Below, in pieces: positions 22,421-33,590 of a stretch of DNA of 64,000 bases; position 1 is the first letter of the stretch, and every line of letters starts with the position of its first letter. This stretch comes from Acheta domesticus. Lineage: Eukaryota > Arthropoda > Insecta > Orthoptera > Gryllidae. Made by a program: the position numbers and the translations under genes. The notes beneath the pieces were generated by a model that had not been told where the DNA came from, ran no database searches, and saw only the letters and a program-made list of their open reading frames with translations. Location of the stretch: positions 218,765,536 to 218,829,535 of the forward strand of contig JAHLJT010000631.1 in the NCBI GenBank assembly GCA_031308135.1, written 5' to 3'.

Positions 22421-23800
22421 TACTAAATAAGCTTATAAACAACCGCACCAAAAATAACGTAAATAAAACAAAACAATCAAAATGTGCTACATAGCTTTAT
22501 GAAATAATTTTGAAAAACGCACAGTTATGGATAGGAGAACGCAAATAATTTTTAGCATGTGTAAATGATCACAATACAGATGCCCGAATTATTACTTGTA
22601 CACATGAATTAACATCATGTCATAATTCTCACTAGCATCGTGTAATTTTGATAAAATTTTCCAACATAAAACCAAACGAAAATACTCTATGTTAAATTGA
22701 TTGTAAATATTGAACCCATACGACATGAATTTAATAAAACTTGTACGTTATTACTCAAATGATTGTGATCTATTGCGGGTATCGATGTCACGATTTGAGA
22801 GAGCTAGTTAGTTATTATAATCAAACATTATTCAATTTTTGGATAATTTTTCATTTATCTTGCGTTCGTCTTTGGGGTGTGTAATGTCTCAATTGGAGTG
22901 AGGGTTTAGAGAAAATTGTATTTTTATAAAAGAAATCAATAATGTGATCTTGGAATTGTATTATTCATCCTCTTCAAATTCCGAAAACAACTAATTTTAC
23001 AGAATACATTTTGCTGAAGTCTTTATTAAAATGAAATGGCTGATTGAAATAACCCACATTGTGTGTTCATATTAAAGAATGCCGAATGCATAATTATTAC
23101 TTTCTTTTTCTGCGCAGCCGAGTAATAAAGCTGAATTGGAAATCAAAACTATTATTTCAAAAGCATTCTCAAGTACTGAAAAAGTCTGTGCTCTGTGAAC
23201 ACGTAATAGACATTCTTGCGCAAGGCTGATGATTATGCAGAGAGGTTTTCAAATAATTGCTATGCGGCTTAAGTGCGTATAATTGTATGGTGAATGTACG
23301 GCCATACTATCTGCCACCATATTGTTTAGATTTTTTCACCTTTTTTATGATCTGACTTGATATTTTTGATATAAAATATGAAAGAATAGAGAATTGCAGA
23401 CAGTTCGTTGAAGTTTTTCTTTATAAGCTTTTAGTTCTTCAGAAATTTGTTTCATTCTCACCAATATTTTAATCAGTATTCGAACCAATTGATTTTGTCA
23501 AAAGTTGAAGCCACGTTGCTTTGCCTCATTTTAGTGACTCCGAGATGTAGAAATATTGACCAATATCTGTTGAATTGTTGCAAACTTCAACATTAGTTAT
23601 GTTTTTTTATATTATTTTTAGACTTGAAAGCTTTGTGCGCATACCGACTTCCTGAACAAACGTGCATCTGCTATTGCCACCCCTACTAACCATTTACTCA
23701 AAGTGACGCATTACCGCATTACTCACTGCAAAAACTACAAAATTTTACCGCCAGATGTCGTTCCAATAGCACCACTCTCCAGACTCAGTCAGTTTCTATT
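22421..23800. other. AT-rich intergenic DNA
   Basis: No coding fragment, tRNA-like head, tandem repeat or clear inverted repeat was recognised. Confidence 0.4.
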
Positions 23801-23804
23801 TTTT

Positions 23805-25698
23805 ACTTTCCCGTACACTATACGTACGTACGTATAGTATATTACTTTCCCGTATACTATACGTACATATAGTATAGGGAAAGTTATGTAATGCTGCGCG
23901 AAAAATGCGGCGGATTTTCGGCAGAAATACTCTTATTACAGGGCCCTGGTAATGAAAAAGTGGATAAATTCAGTTGCTAAATTAAGAAAAAAACTTAAAA
24001 CGTTGTGTAGCCAGAATCCCTATTTTGTGGGTTCTTGATACCGAAAAAACCAATTAAAAGCAAAACGTCTGTCAGTCCATCAGTCCGTCCGTCCACCCGT
24101 CCGCCCGTCCTTCCGTCTGTCTGAACAACGCTAGTGACTAAAACATTCTATCGATTTTCTCCGAAATTGATACTACCCGATCGATCTGAATATTCTCGCG
24201 ACCCCTTGAATTTGAAACTGATATTGTAATTTTGAAGGGTACTTTACATGATGCCCGAGGGACATTTTCAAAATTTCAAAAAAAAAAAAGGCACCAACAG
24301 TTTTGACTAAATTTTCTTGTTAGATAGTCTGAAAGTCATTTAAGAAAATGACGTAGGTCTCATGTTAGTTGAAAACTCTGTTCTTTGAAAATTGAAAAAA
24401 TTCAATTTTTTTTCGGCATCTTCCTACGACTACAATCATGAAGATACATATTTTTTCTTTATGAAATATGTTCATAAATACTAGGTCTTCAAATAAGGTT
24501 ATGTTCAATTTTTCAAGAACATAAGTATTGTTTTTCGAAATATTGTGTCAAACATAGACAACTTATTATTTTGTTTAAACCATTTTTTCCTAAAAACCGC
24601 ACAACGTTTTTTTATTAAATTGGGAACTGAAATACCATAAAGGAAGCTTAATAGAATGGTGCAAATTTTATGTTCGTTAAAATGTCTGATTTTGCGAAAA
24701 TTTTAAAAAATTAAAAAAATTTTGGCGTTTTACAACTACAATTGTGAAGATACGATTGTTTTTCTCAAAGAAATATGCTCATCAAAAACAAATCTTCAAA
24801 TAAGGTCATGTTGATTGTTTTTAAAAATATAAGTAGTTTTTCTATAATTTCGTGACAAACATAATAGCCCGCTGTAAATTTACTGCGGTTCGGACAGCTG
24901 GATGCGTCGTAAATTAGAATTTGCAATTTTGTATATTATTTCTTTGTTCGTTTTTACATTCGACCTTTTGTCATACATTGCCACATTAATCTTTAAAGAA
25001 ATTATTTATTTTCAAATATTGGAAATAAAAATTGCTAACTCATTAAGGGAGTATCGACAATGCAGGAACCTAACAATTGAATTTCGTTCCGCTGTCACGA
25101 ATTTCTGTGAATTCCGGTTCTTTATTGTGACTGGATAGAGCTGGATGGTATGAGACTTCTTTTTCCAATACATGTTTACAAAACTTTTGTATTATATTTT
25201 TATGCTGTTGTGGAATTCACATAGTTTTGACAACACTACGATGGAAACAGTGAGTTGTTCGCGCAGTGTAAGATAAATAGGTGTGTTCACTCGCAGCCTA
25301 AATCGGAAGCTTATGTGAGGCTAGTTCTCACAGTTCTCGCATATAAGTGCTGCGATCTTTGGGTCTCATTTGAGCAAGGTCGTGATTGGTCGTGTAATGT
25401 GTAACAGCCACAGTTTAAGATGTATTCTTAAGATGTATATCTTACACCGCGACCCAGAGCGATCGGTCGCACCGTACAAATAGCGAGGAACTAGCCTCAC
25501 ACTGGCTTCAGAAAATTTGCCCCAAAGGCGGCTAGGTAACACACCTATATATCTTACACCTTGGTTGATCGCTTCTTGGTTGAATTGGACGTTTTCAAAT
25601 AATAGCTAAGATGCTGTAAGGCAGAAAGTGCAATATTTCAATTCTACGTAGCTGCTTCCAATAATACGGGAAAGTATGTGCTGTTATTGCACCGCTAA
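23805..25698 (+). repeat. R-family repeat, copy 5 (near full length, carries a nested MITE)
   Basis: It opens with two consecutive palindromic modules of the type ACTTTCCCGTA...TATAGGGAAAGT (23805-23885). The conserved TTATGTAATGCTGCGCGAAA segment, GGATTTTCGGCAGAAA, AGGGCCCTGGTAATGA, GTGTAGCCAGAATCCC and the CCGTCCGTCC tract (24085-24120) follow. A long AT-rich core comes next, and the copy ends GGGAAAGTATGTGCTGTTAT then CGCTAA at 25698, followed by TTTT. The 24890-24990 stretch aligns with 41570-41670. Removing the nested MITE at 25266-25559 leaves about 1.6 kb, similar to copy 3. Confidence 0.72.
25266..25559. mobile_element. MITE nested in R copy 5
   Basis: The terminal inverted repeats start GTGTAAGATAAATAGGTGTG on the left and read GTGTAAGATATATAGGTGTG from the right end. 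A subterminal GTGAGGCTAGTTC block is repeated inverted inside. Total length is 294 bp with no coding. Its position inside an R copy makes it younger than that copy. I could not settle the target duplication by eye, so the superfamily is open. Confidence 0.7.
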
Positions 25699-25941
25699 TT
25701 TTCCCTTTTGGAGAACTTCTTGCTGAAAAAACTTTTTGGGAGAATATCCTTAAACCAGAAGTAAAAGATTGCAAAAATATTTTCTGCCATTCATCAATAG
25801 CTCAAAACTTACGACACAATCTTCGAGGCGAAGGTAATTATGTTACAGATTTGGATTATGAGGCGCATATGCAACTCGCGGTAGGTCTTTTAAGGGAGAC
25901 GAGGTACTTTTTAATGCCGTGATCTACAAAATTAAAATTTT

Positions 25942-26163
25942 TTGGACGTCACATCACGTTTTGGAAAGATTCTCTTACTACCTAATAGGTGTAGCCAAAA
26001 ACTCTGGAAGTTGGCTTGCATTGTGAAGTTATTTTCACTTTTGGCGCGGAATGTTCTCACAGTTCCAGCTACTTGGAACTTATTAGTGGAAAATATAATC
26101 TTCAAAGTTAACTTGGATTTCAGTTTGCAAGAAATGATGCTGTTATACAGAAATGTAAGTTAG
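25942..26163 (+). pseudogene. hAT-like transposase C-terminal fragment
   Basis: The open frame includes FSLLARNVLTVPATWNL and ends FSLQEMMLLYRNV. hAT-superfamily transposases end in a dimerisation region with the pattern (Y/F)P.L...A...L..PAT(S)...ER.FS.AG.......L......LL.L..N. The first and last parts match; the central ER.FS.AG block has decayed to VENIIFK. It is an isolated remnant just right of R copy 5. The call rests on motif spacing only and could be coincidental. Confidence 0.42.
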
Positions 26164-26389
26164 GTTTCGGCAGTTAGCAAGTTGAGAAACAAGCAACACG
26201 AAATCGTGCCAAAGCGCACAGATAACTATTAGATGTTACAACTAGTTAGTAATCAACAGACTTCAGTTGATAACCGTAATTTGTAAAGTGATGAACTTGC
26301 CCTTCGCAGGCTCTCGTACGAAGACCTCGAGCGCTGTGCGTTCTGCACTCCAAGAGGGCCATATCCTTCCACCTGCGTTCTCCAGCTTC

Positions 26390-26830
26390 TCTTGTATTGC
26401 ATGCTCGCCTTCCCCTGGTCCAGCCCCGGCCCGTTTGGCCCACCCAACCCCGCCTCGCCCCGCAACGCACCACACCACACCACTGCGCCACGCCACACCC
26501 CGCCCTGCCAAACTCCGCCACGCCAAACCTGGCCCGCCCCACCCTCCGCTCCACCCGTCCCACCCTCCTCCGCCCCACCCCACCCTGCTCTGCCCCGTCC
26601 CACCCTACTCCGCCCCGTCCCACCCTCCTTCGCCGCGTCCCACCCTGCTTCGCCTTGCCCTGTTCCGCTCTGCCCCGCCCCGCCCTTCCCAGCCCAGCCC
26701 GGCCCGCCTCGCTCTGCCACGCCTCTTGCCCGTGAACCCCTATCCAGTCAGTTCCTCTCCGCCATCCCCAGCACCTCCCCGCCACCCCCAACCCCGCCCG
26801 GCTCCTTCGCTCATTGTCTGCACCTCGCTG
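26390..26830. repeat. C-rich low-complexity block with roughly 20-bp periodicity
   Basis: The plus strand is C-rich with recurring CGTCCCACCCT and CGCCCCGTCCCACCCT phrases, especially 26560-26660. Every plus-strand frame reads as Pro/Ser/His/Arg-rich and every minus-strand frame as Gly/Arg/Trp-rich. Overlapping frames of 106-219 codons on both strands are therefore composition effects. It is a decayed minisatellite or CpG island. Confidence 0.7.
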
Positions 26831-27642
26831 CGCCGCAGCACGGCACCGACGGCCGAGTTATCTTCCGCTCCAACGAGCGACCCCAGCGGCCCCGCCTCGT
26901 CGCTCATAGCTGTTCTGGATGCGTGAGGGCTTCTCTCAATAGAACGTGGGCCCGCCCTCACTCCAAACTGCGCACTCGGCGGGAGGAATAATCCCTTATC
27001 GCAACACACGAGTTGTGGCCTGTTGAATACGTAAAAGTATACTTTTTGTCTTACATGACTCCCGTGTTCAAGTACACCACTTCATCAATATTACCAACGG
27101 TGCACCAATTCAACAAGTATACCATTTCATAGTTGTATTCCCGTACGTATGGTTCAAGTTTAAAAGCCTCAGCCCCTCTGTTCGCCTAATGAATATAATA
27201 ATAGGAACATGTCAATTTCTGAATAGAAAATATGCAAAATACAAAAGTTCATATTACAAAATACATAATCTGTAATACTGATTTTCTATGTTTGAGGAAA
27301 TTGAAAGAAATGCAGACCCTGGCCATGTGAATAGTGCCTATGGTTTTATTATATATTTATAAACTCGTAAAAATTCCAAAACAAGAAAACACTTTGATTT
27401 TGAGGGAAAAATGCAAATTTTTCATTGTGCTATTCCACCTATTCTCATACTGCGCGTTCCGACTGTATTCTCCAAGGAAGTGCCTCACTGCTGACAGCTA
27501 CGACTTACTGCAACACACTCAACTCATATGACAGAAAGAGTCCAAGGAAGAGATCATTCGCCATTATTTGCCATTCAGATGTGTCGTTATTCTATTCTCT
27601 GAAATTTACAGTGAGGTACTCAGAATAGTAAAGGGATTTTTG
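26831..27642. other. Intergenic DNA
   Basis: It is GC-rich to about 26990 (tail of the C-rich block) and AT-rich afterwards. Nothing else was recognised. Confidence 0.4.
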
Positions 27643-27932
27643 CTTTCCCGTATATATACGTATATCCACAGTAATATACGAAGTGCAGGGAAAGTTATGT
27701 AATGCTGCGCGAAAAAGCAGAGGATTTTCGGCAGAAAAACATTCATTGCCGGGCCCTGATAACGAAAAAGTTGATAAACTGAGTTGCTACATTAAGAAAA
27801 AAAATCCCCTGACACGTGGTGTAGCCAGAATCACTCGTCTGTGGGTGCTTGATACCGAAAAATCAGTTGAAAGTTAAACGTCCGTCTGTCCATTCGTCTG
27901 TTCGTCCGTCCGACCGACCGGTTGTGTGTAAC
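27643..27932 (+). repeat. R-family repeat, copy 6 (5' end only)
   Basis: The palindromic end GCTTTCCCGTATATATACG... CAGGGAAAGT (27642-27695) is followed by TATGTAATGCTGCGCGAAAA, GGATTTTCGGCAGAAAAACA, GGGCCCTGATAACGAAAAAG, GTGGTGTAGCCAGAATCACT and the CCGTCC tract. The copy breaks off just after that tract at about 27932. It is the cleanest example of the 5' module. Confidence 0.75.
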
Positions 27933-29799
27933 TCATAATGAACATAACAAACGGTTGCAAATTCATTAGCGAAAGATAATGCCTATGGAAATATTTATTT
28001 AAATATTAAATTATTCTCAAATTTCATGTTTATTGGAATATTTGTTCTCTGACTTTCTCTTCATGAACCATTAATAAATTTCGTTTTAGTGCTAACGCAG
28101 CAAACACATTAATTCTGTGTACTCGGAAATCAAAATAACACAATTGTAACAACTATCAATAAATCCATTGAATTACGAATAATTGTACTTTTAGGGTTAC
28201 TTTCATTATTTACGTTCCATTATCCAACGAATGAATATTAATAATGAACATTGTGAATTTAAATTATGCAGCTTACTAAATTCATACCTCAATAATTATG
28301 TTTTCATGTTACTAATAAGTGAAGTATTTACTGCAGATATAAAATAAAACACGTTTAAAGCGCATTTATAAACAAGAAACAATCTTTGGAAGTTATTGCG
28401 AGAAAGCTCAATTCGTGCTGAAGCGAAATTAGGTGTTGGACTTCGACACTCACATGTAAAATATGTCTGTTTCAATGGCAGATTTTTAGCATCCGTAACT
28501 GTAAAACGTGTTACCCTTCCATTCACACAAGTTGAATTTTTAAATGTATTAAGTTTTACATATTGTTTACTCCCAGTAAAATTTATGTAACGAATGCTTT
28601 AAGAATTTAATAATAAACCAAATTTTTAACTAGACAGTAATGTTGGCGGTAATATGAATCATATTAGAAAAATGAAATAAACCTGGAATTCTCATTCATC
28701 TTTATTTTCTTCTCCGTTCGTGACTTGCATTTCCTGCAATTCATCTTTAATATCTCTATACATATAAATGTCTTCATTCAAAGCCTTTGCATTATTCAGA
28801 TTGTGATTGCTACGTGTATCATTAATTCCAGAACCCTCTTTTGTAAGCGATATTACATTTATTCATACATACTGATTTCGAAATGCACTGTATTTATCTG
28901 CTTCCATTGTTCACCCGACGTGACCCTTTGGGTTGATGATCTTCTTCGTTTTATGTCTGGCGATTCCCGCTGTGCAAAATCCATGCGTTTCTTTGTCTCC
29001 CTTCCTTTACTTCCCTTCTCGCGACTCTGTCTTCCGCTCCACGCCAGTCTTTGTTGTAAGAATCCCCTTCCCCCGTTACTCGCAACAGCAGCTTGTGTTT
29101 TGCTTCTCCGCCACCCTGAACTCTTTGTCAGTTACACCGTCCCAGCTCCACGTGCGGTGGTCATCCACATGACGGAAAGAGATGGGTGAGCTATTGCGCA
29201 TCGTATTCGTCTTCAGCCAATGAGTTTCAGGCACCAGTTTGCGTCACAATTTTAGCTGGAATTTTAAATGCAGCCAGATACCCAAATTAATACCGTTACA
29301 AGTCATTAAAACAGATATACGAAGTATTTCTTTTAAGAATTGCATCATGTATACAATCATGTTATTTTTGGATGGTCACCGTAGAAAATTTTCATTTTAT
29401 GCCAGTTTCAAAATGTTTCTCAACACTTCTCGCTCTCCGTGCAACACAGCGGCATTTGGTCTGGCTTTTTAAACGAAGTGCCCGTGCTGCAGTCACGTGA
29501 TTATGACGCAAACTGGTGTTGCGCAAAACGAGCAAAATTCGGTGCACCGGAGTACCCAACTCTTTCCACCATGGTCATCTACACGAATGTGCTAACTGTA
29601 TATCTAAATCACAAAAAAACATGAAAACTTTTTTTTTGCAGAGAAAACTCGAAAATGTTGAGGAATGTGTCAGAATATCTCCGTATTTACTGTATTCCTT
29701 TAAAGTGAGTGACTGTATTAGCGTATATGTGAAATCAGTTGTCAGACTGCCGCCGTGCGAAACGAATGTAACTCGTTTTGAGCGGCGCTCATGCACCAA
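27933..29799. other. Intergenic DNA
   Basis: This is AT-rich with a moderately GC stretch at 28900-29200. A 154-codon plus-strand frame (28725-29189) is Cys/Leu/Ser-rich without a recognised domain, signal for splicing or context. No repeat was identified. Confidence 0.35.
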
Positions 29800-30012
29800 G
29801 GTAGCCGTTCTCCATGGGATAAATGCCCGAGAATGCCACAGGGAATTGATAGAATCTCTTGGGAATAATGCTCTTCGATACCGGACAGTCGCCAGATGGG
29901 CAAGAGACGTGCACGCTTAGCGTGGACGCTTAGCAATCAGGTTTCGCAAATCAAGTGACGACCTGTCGCTGTGCGGACAGATGTGGCGCGTGAAGTAATA
30001 GAGCATTTGCCT
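29800..30012 (+). pseudogene. mariner-like transposase fragment (N-terminal)
   Basis: The frame reads INARECHRELIESLGNN then ALRYRTVARWARD (from 29819), and after a frameshift and stop RPVAVRTDVAREVIEHL (about 29955-30009). This is the N-terminal helix-turn-helix region of many arthropod mariner transposases (pattern .ARE.H.EL..ALG..ALPY.TVARW ... GRP). No catalytic D,D residues are present and I did not find inverted repeats around it. It is a dead fragment with at least one frameshift and one stop. Confidence 0.6.
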
Positions 30013-30325
30013 GTTCGGACTTTTAGAATGGGTATGTAATGCTTTTGGAATGTTGTGAACTCGTGTATGCTAGCTAAAATGATGCGAAACATGTCCTAAT
30101 AAATATGAGATTATTAAACATATCTTCTTAATATATACGAGAAATACCATTTTGTTGTGTCATTAATATCCATGTACTTTGTTCATAGCTTGCTTTTTCA
30201 CGTGTACATTACACATTTTGCACCCGTGCTTTCACAACAAAAGAATAGTTGCCATGACGTATGCCCGAATCCTCCCATTACCTTTTATTTTTAGTCAAAG
30301 CGATATAAAAATAATTCTGAAAGAA

Positions 30326-30446
30326 TAGGGTGATTTTGCCAATTCGAACGTTGAGCATTATCGATCTTCATGCGCAGTTCAAGTTTCGCACCCGTGATGC
30401 GTAGGAGATCGATAGTGCTCAACGTTAGAGATGGCAAAAACTCCCT
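30326..30446. repeat. Short fold-back (arms of about 42 bp)
   Basis: The left arm (30326-30368) contains CGTTGAGCATTATCGATCTT. The right arm (30405-30446) contains its inverted counterpart AGATCGATAGTGCTCAACG. Mismatches number roughly eight across the arms. The spacer holds ATGCG and its near copy GATGCG. It is a compact fold-back MITE-like structure without an evident target duplication. Confidence 0.68.
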
Positions 30447-31306
30447 CATGATTGCAAGTTTCCCTTAAATATTACGTCAAAGCAATCAACAAGACTGGTG
30501 GGTGAGGGGCCAGTGGAAAGGGCCCACGGACACGCACTGGACGCTCGCAAGCGGGAGCTGAGAGCGAGAGGCTTTTTTATTCGTTCAGTCGCCGCGGATT
30601 AAATTCTTTGCGGCAGCGCCTGCGCGGCGCCTGGCTGCTTTCCTTTTCTTCTCGGCTATGCCGTCTGTCACTCGACCGGTCTGCTCCCGCCCGCGCCGCC
30701 GCCCCACGCGCCCGCCGATACGCGGCTGCCGATAAACGTCTGAACGTCGCCAGGTAGCCGAGGTGACAGGATTTCTTAAAACTTTCCCTTCTGAGTTCTT
30801 TTGATACATACGAGCTGCGTTTTTTTTCTCGCAAATGTCTCTGAAGTATGTGAAAATGCGACAGATGATTTGAAGTGAAATTGAAAGGCAAGTTTCTTGA
30901 CTGGCAATGAAATTATTAAGTCTTGCTATCATTTATTTTCCAGGGCAAAGTCATTTTTATCGGTTCGACGTAGTGTTTAGTAGTAACTTGCAGTTATTCT
31001 CTTAGATTTTTTTGACATCTTCTTCACTAATAAATAACACCAAAATAGAAAACTGACCTAAATTCAATAATGAAAGAAAATTTACTAATATAAATAAACC
31101 TTTAGATACCTTATTGTATTCCACCAAATATCAGAACCAACTGATCAAGTTTTGTGAAAATTGTAATATCTTTAATGACATATGATGATATTGTACAATT
31201 AAGTTATGTTTTACATAAAATATATGTTGCAATACAATGTTAATTATATATATGTTACGACATTTTTGTTAATATGATTATAGATAAAATTATTATTATA
31301 TAATTG
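30447..31306. other. Intergenic DNA with a GC-rich patch at 30490-30760
   Basis: The patch is CpG-rich and encodes only Arg/Ala-rich frames on the minus strand (104 and 115 codons), which I reject as genes. The remainder is AT-rich without recognisable features. Confidence 0.4.
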
Positions 31307-31362
31307 TAGTCGCTAATAACCTTAGCTGTTGATGCGACTAAAAATAAAGTAATTAAAAAATA
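31307..31362 (+). repeat. SINE family 2, 3'-end fragment
   Basis: TAGTCGCTAATAACC...AGCTGTTGATGCGACTAAAAATAAAG matches the last 40 bases of the family 2 copies at 18173-18388 and 49003-49215, including the A-rich tail. No head or body remains. Confidence 0.55.
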
Positions 31363-31479
31363 ATAATAACAGCATAATAATGGTGAACGACATTTCTCAA
31401 ACAATCATGAATTTATTTTCGGACTTCTCCTCCAACTCTAGAAATGTAAATTTAGAGTGATAATTTTACATTACTTTTC

Positions 31480-31945
31480 GTTCGTTCGTGTGGAGCTGGT
31501 AGTGTCGTAGGCGATAGGGGTGATGATGCTAGTGGTGATGTAGATAGTCCTGATCGGAGTCGTCACTTGGGTGAGGATGGTGGTAGTGGTGGTGGAGGGT
31601 TTGGTGAAGGTAAAGAAGGTAGTGATGTGGTGATACGTTCGGTGGTAGTGATAGTGACAGTAGTAGTGGTGGTGGTGATGGGGGTAGAGGCGAAGGTAGT
31701 AGTAGTGATGAATCATATAATGGTGGTGATGCGGTGGTGACGCGGGTAGTGGTAATGCGGGTTGTGGTGGTGATGGTGAGGCTGGTAGTGGAGGTGGTGG
31801 TAATGCAGGTGGTGGTGGTGGTGGTGGAACTGATAATTCGGATAGTGATGGTGGTGATGTGGGTGATGGTGGTGATGGTGGTGGTGATTTTGGTGGTTAT
31901 AGTGATTGTGGTGTCAGTGGTGTCACGGGTAGTGGTGACGATGTG
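31480..31945. repeat. GGT/GAT triplet-rich low-complexity block
   Basis: The plus strand is built of GGTGGTGATG-type triplets with no fixed period. Frames read as poly-Val/Met or poly-Gly/Asp on the plus strand and as His/Thr/Tyr-rich on the minus strand. It starts a G-rich plus-strand bias that returns, stronger, at 33.1-36.1 kb. Confidence 0.75.
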
Positions 31946-33221
31946 AAGGCGGAGCCTTGGTGGGCGAGGCGGCGTCAGAGGCGACTGGCAATGCCGTTCG
32001 CGCCCTCTTGCTCAGCCCTCTTTTCGGGGCGAGGGCCAACATCAGCGCTTCTGACGCGGTCGGAACCGACTCCTTTTCTCCGCAGTCAACTTTTTCTCCC
32101 TTTTTTGCTGCATCGATCTTGGCTTTCGTGTTCTTGCGGAGCCGGGAAAGACCAGAATATTTCTAGTTGCATGGTGGTCATTATTGCAAAGACTTAAAGA
32201 GGTGTTTTTTCACACTTGTTCTGGCTTTTGTCTTTGATGCAGTTTCCAGTTTGTCATTTTCTCCCCTAAGATAATATTTTGCATGTACTTTTTACTTTGT
32301 TCCACTTGTTTCTGCGTTCTCTCTTCTATGTCTAGGCTATACTATCTTAAGCCACAGTACCTTAATTTTTCTTCCAAATATTTACACTGAAAGCAATAAA
32401 AAATTTATTTTATTCTAGTTCACTTCTCTCGATAAAGTTATGAAAGATTTCTACACTCAACTGGAATATAGTTTTATTTTCAGAAGCAAAATGTCTAATC
32501 CAAGCAGCTTAATTAAATTTTCTCTATCTACCTACCACATAATTCTACTTATACCCTTTTTAATTTGGAAATGCTATAAATTTCTCCATTATTTTTTTAC
32601 TTCTGCGAATTTTAATCTTTAATTTTCCGCCAGCTTAAATGTGCAAAATCGGTAGTAATTTTTCTGAGATCTGGATTAGTTTACCTGGCATTCTCAGTAT
32701 TTTATTGTTCACTATTTCTATCACCTGTTCATTCGCAAATATTTGCTTTATTAATTCTTAACTAAAAAAAGTAGTTTATCTTCTGTTTATTTTTAAATGT
32801 AAGCTTTTTCTCTCTCATCTTCATCACATTACAAAAAGAAACTTCTCTGGCCTCAGATGGCCATATCCCGAGCACGATCATTATGAAAATTTCGTTAGCC
32901 CCCTCCTCCCGCACAATTTCCGCTCCCCGCCATCTCACGTCCCCTTGTCCGTCGGGGTTGGCGCCTGCGTCTCCTCGTTCATCCGCATCAGGCGCTGCTT
33001 TGAGCCGCGCCCCTCCGCCGAGCCGCCCGCCTTCCAGGCGACGGGCTGCTCCGGCCGCCTCCCTCGCTCGCAAATGAAGGAGGCTCTCGCCGCCTTCGGA
33101 AGCAGCGGCGGCGGAGGGTAATGGAGGCAAATGTGGCGGGGGCAGTAGAGGAGCCGGCGGTGTCGGTGAGGGCGGTGGTAGAGCAGGCAGGGAGGACGCG
33201 GTGTCGGAGGCTGTGTCGGTT
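31946..33221. other. Intergenic DNA between two G-rich blocks
   Basis: It includes AT-rich sequence from 32200 to 32880 and a GC-rich lead-in to the minisatellite from 32900. No recognised coding exon is present. Confidence 0.4.
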
Positions 33222-33590
33222 TAGGAGGCAGAGGCGGTACAGGAGGCGGAGGCGGTACAGGAGGCGGAGGCGGCACAGGAGGCGGAGGCGGTACAGGAGG
33301 CGGAGGCGGTACAGGAGGCGGAGGCGGTACAGGAGGCGGAGGCGGTACAGGAGGCGGGGGCGGTACAGGAGGCGGGGGCGGTACAGGAGGCGGGGCGGTA
33401 CAGGAGGCGGAGGCGGCACAGGAGGCGGAGGCGGCACAGGAGGCGGAGGCGGTACAGGAGGCGGAGGCGGTATAGGAGGCGGAGGCGGTACAGGAGGCGG
33501 AGGCGGTACAGGAGGCGGAGGCGGCACAGGAGGCGGAGGCGGCACAGGAGGCGGAGGCGGTACAGGAGGCGGAGGCGGTACAGGAGGCGA
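33222..33590. repeat. 18-bp minisatellite, about 20 units
   Basis: The unit is GGAGGCGGAGGCGGTACA, repeated almost perfectly from about 33222 to 33590. Variants are GGCACA or GGTATA for GGTACA and GGGGGC for GGAGGC, plus one 17-bp unit (near 33390) that shifts the frame. The plus strand reads (GGGGTG)n and the minus strand (PPPPPV)n, so long frames (164 codons plus; 185 and 291 minus) result. The 17-bp unit breaks the frame, and the flanks contribute no domain, so I treat it as non-coding. Confidence 0.92.

Noticed and set aside
21520..22430. A 195-codon minus-strand frame and Ser/Phe/Leu-rich plus-strand frames
   Set aside because: CpG-rich and polypyrimidine DNA; no recognised domain, and a hydrophobic translation is automatic from TTT/CTC/TCC codons.
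26246..26991. Overlapping frames of 106-219 codons on both strands
   Set aside because: They lie in a C-rich low-complexity block; all six frames are open together and the translations are Pro/His/Arg or Gly/Trp/Arg-rich.
28725..29189. Plus-strand 154-codon frame as a gene
   Set aside because: The translation is Cys/Leu/Ser-rich without a domain or plausible signal peptide context, and overlapping frames exist; not supported.
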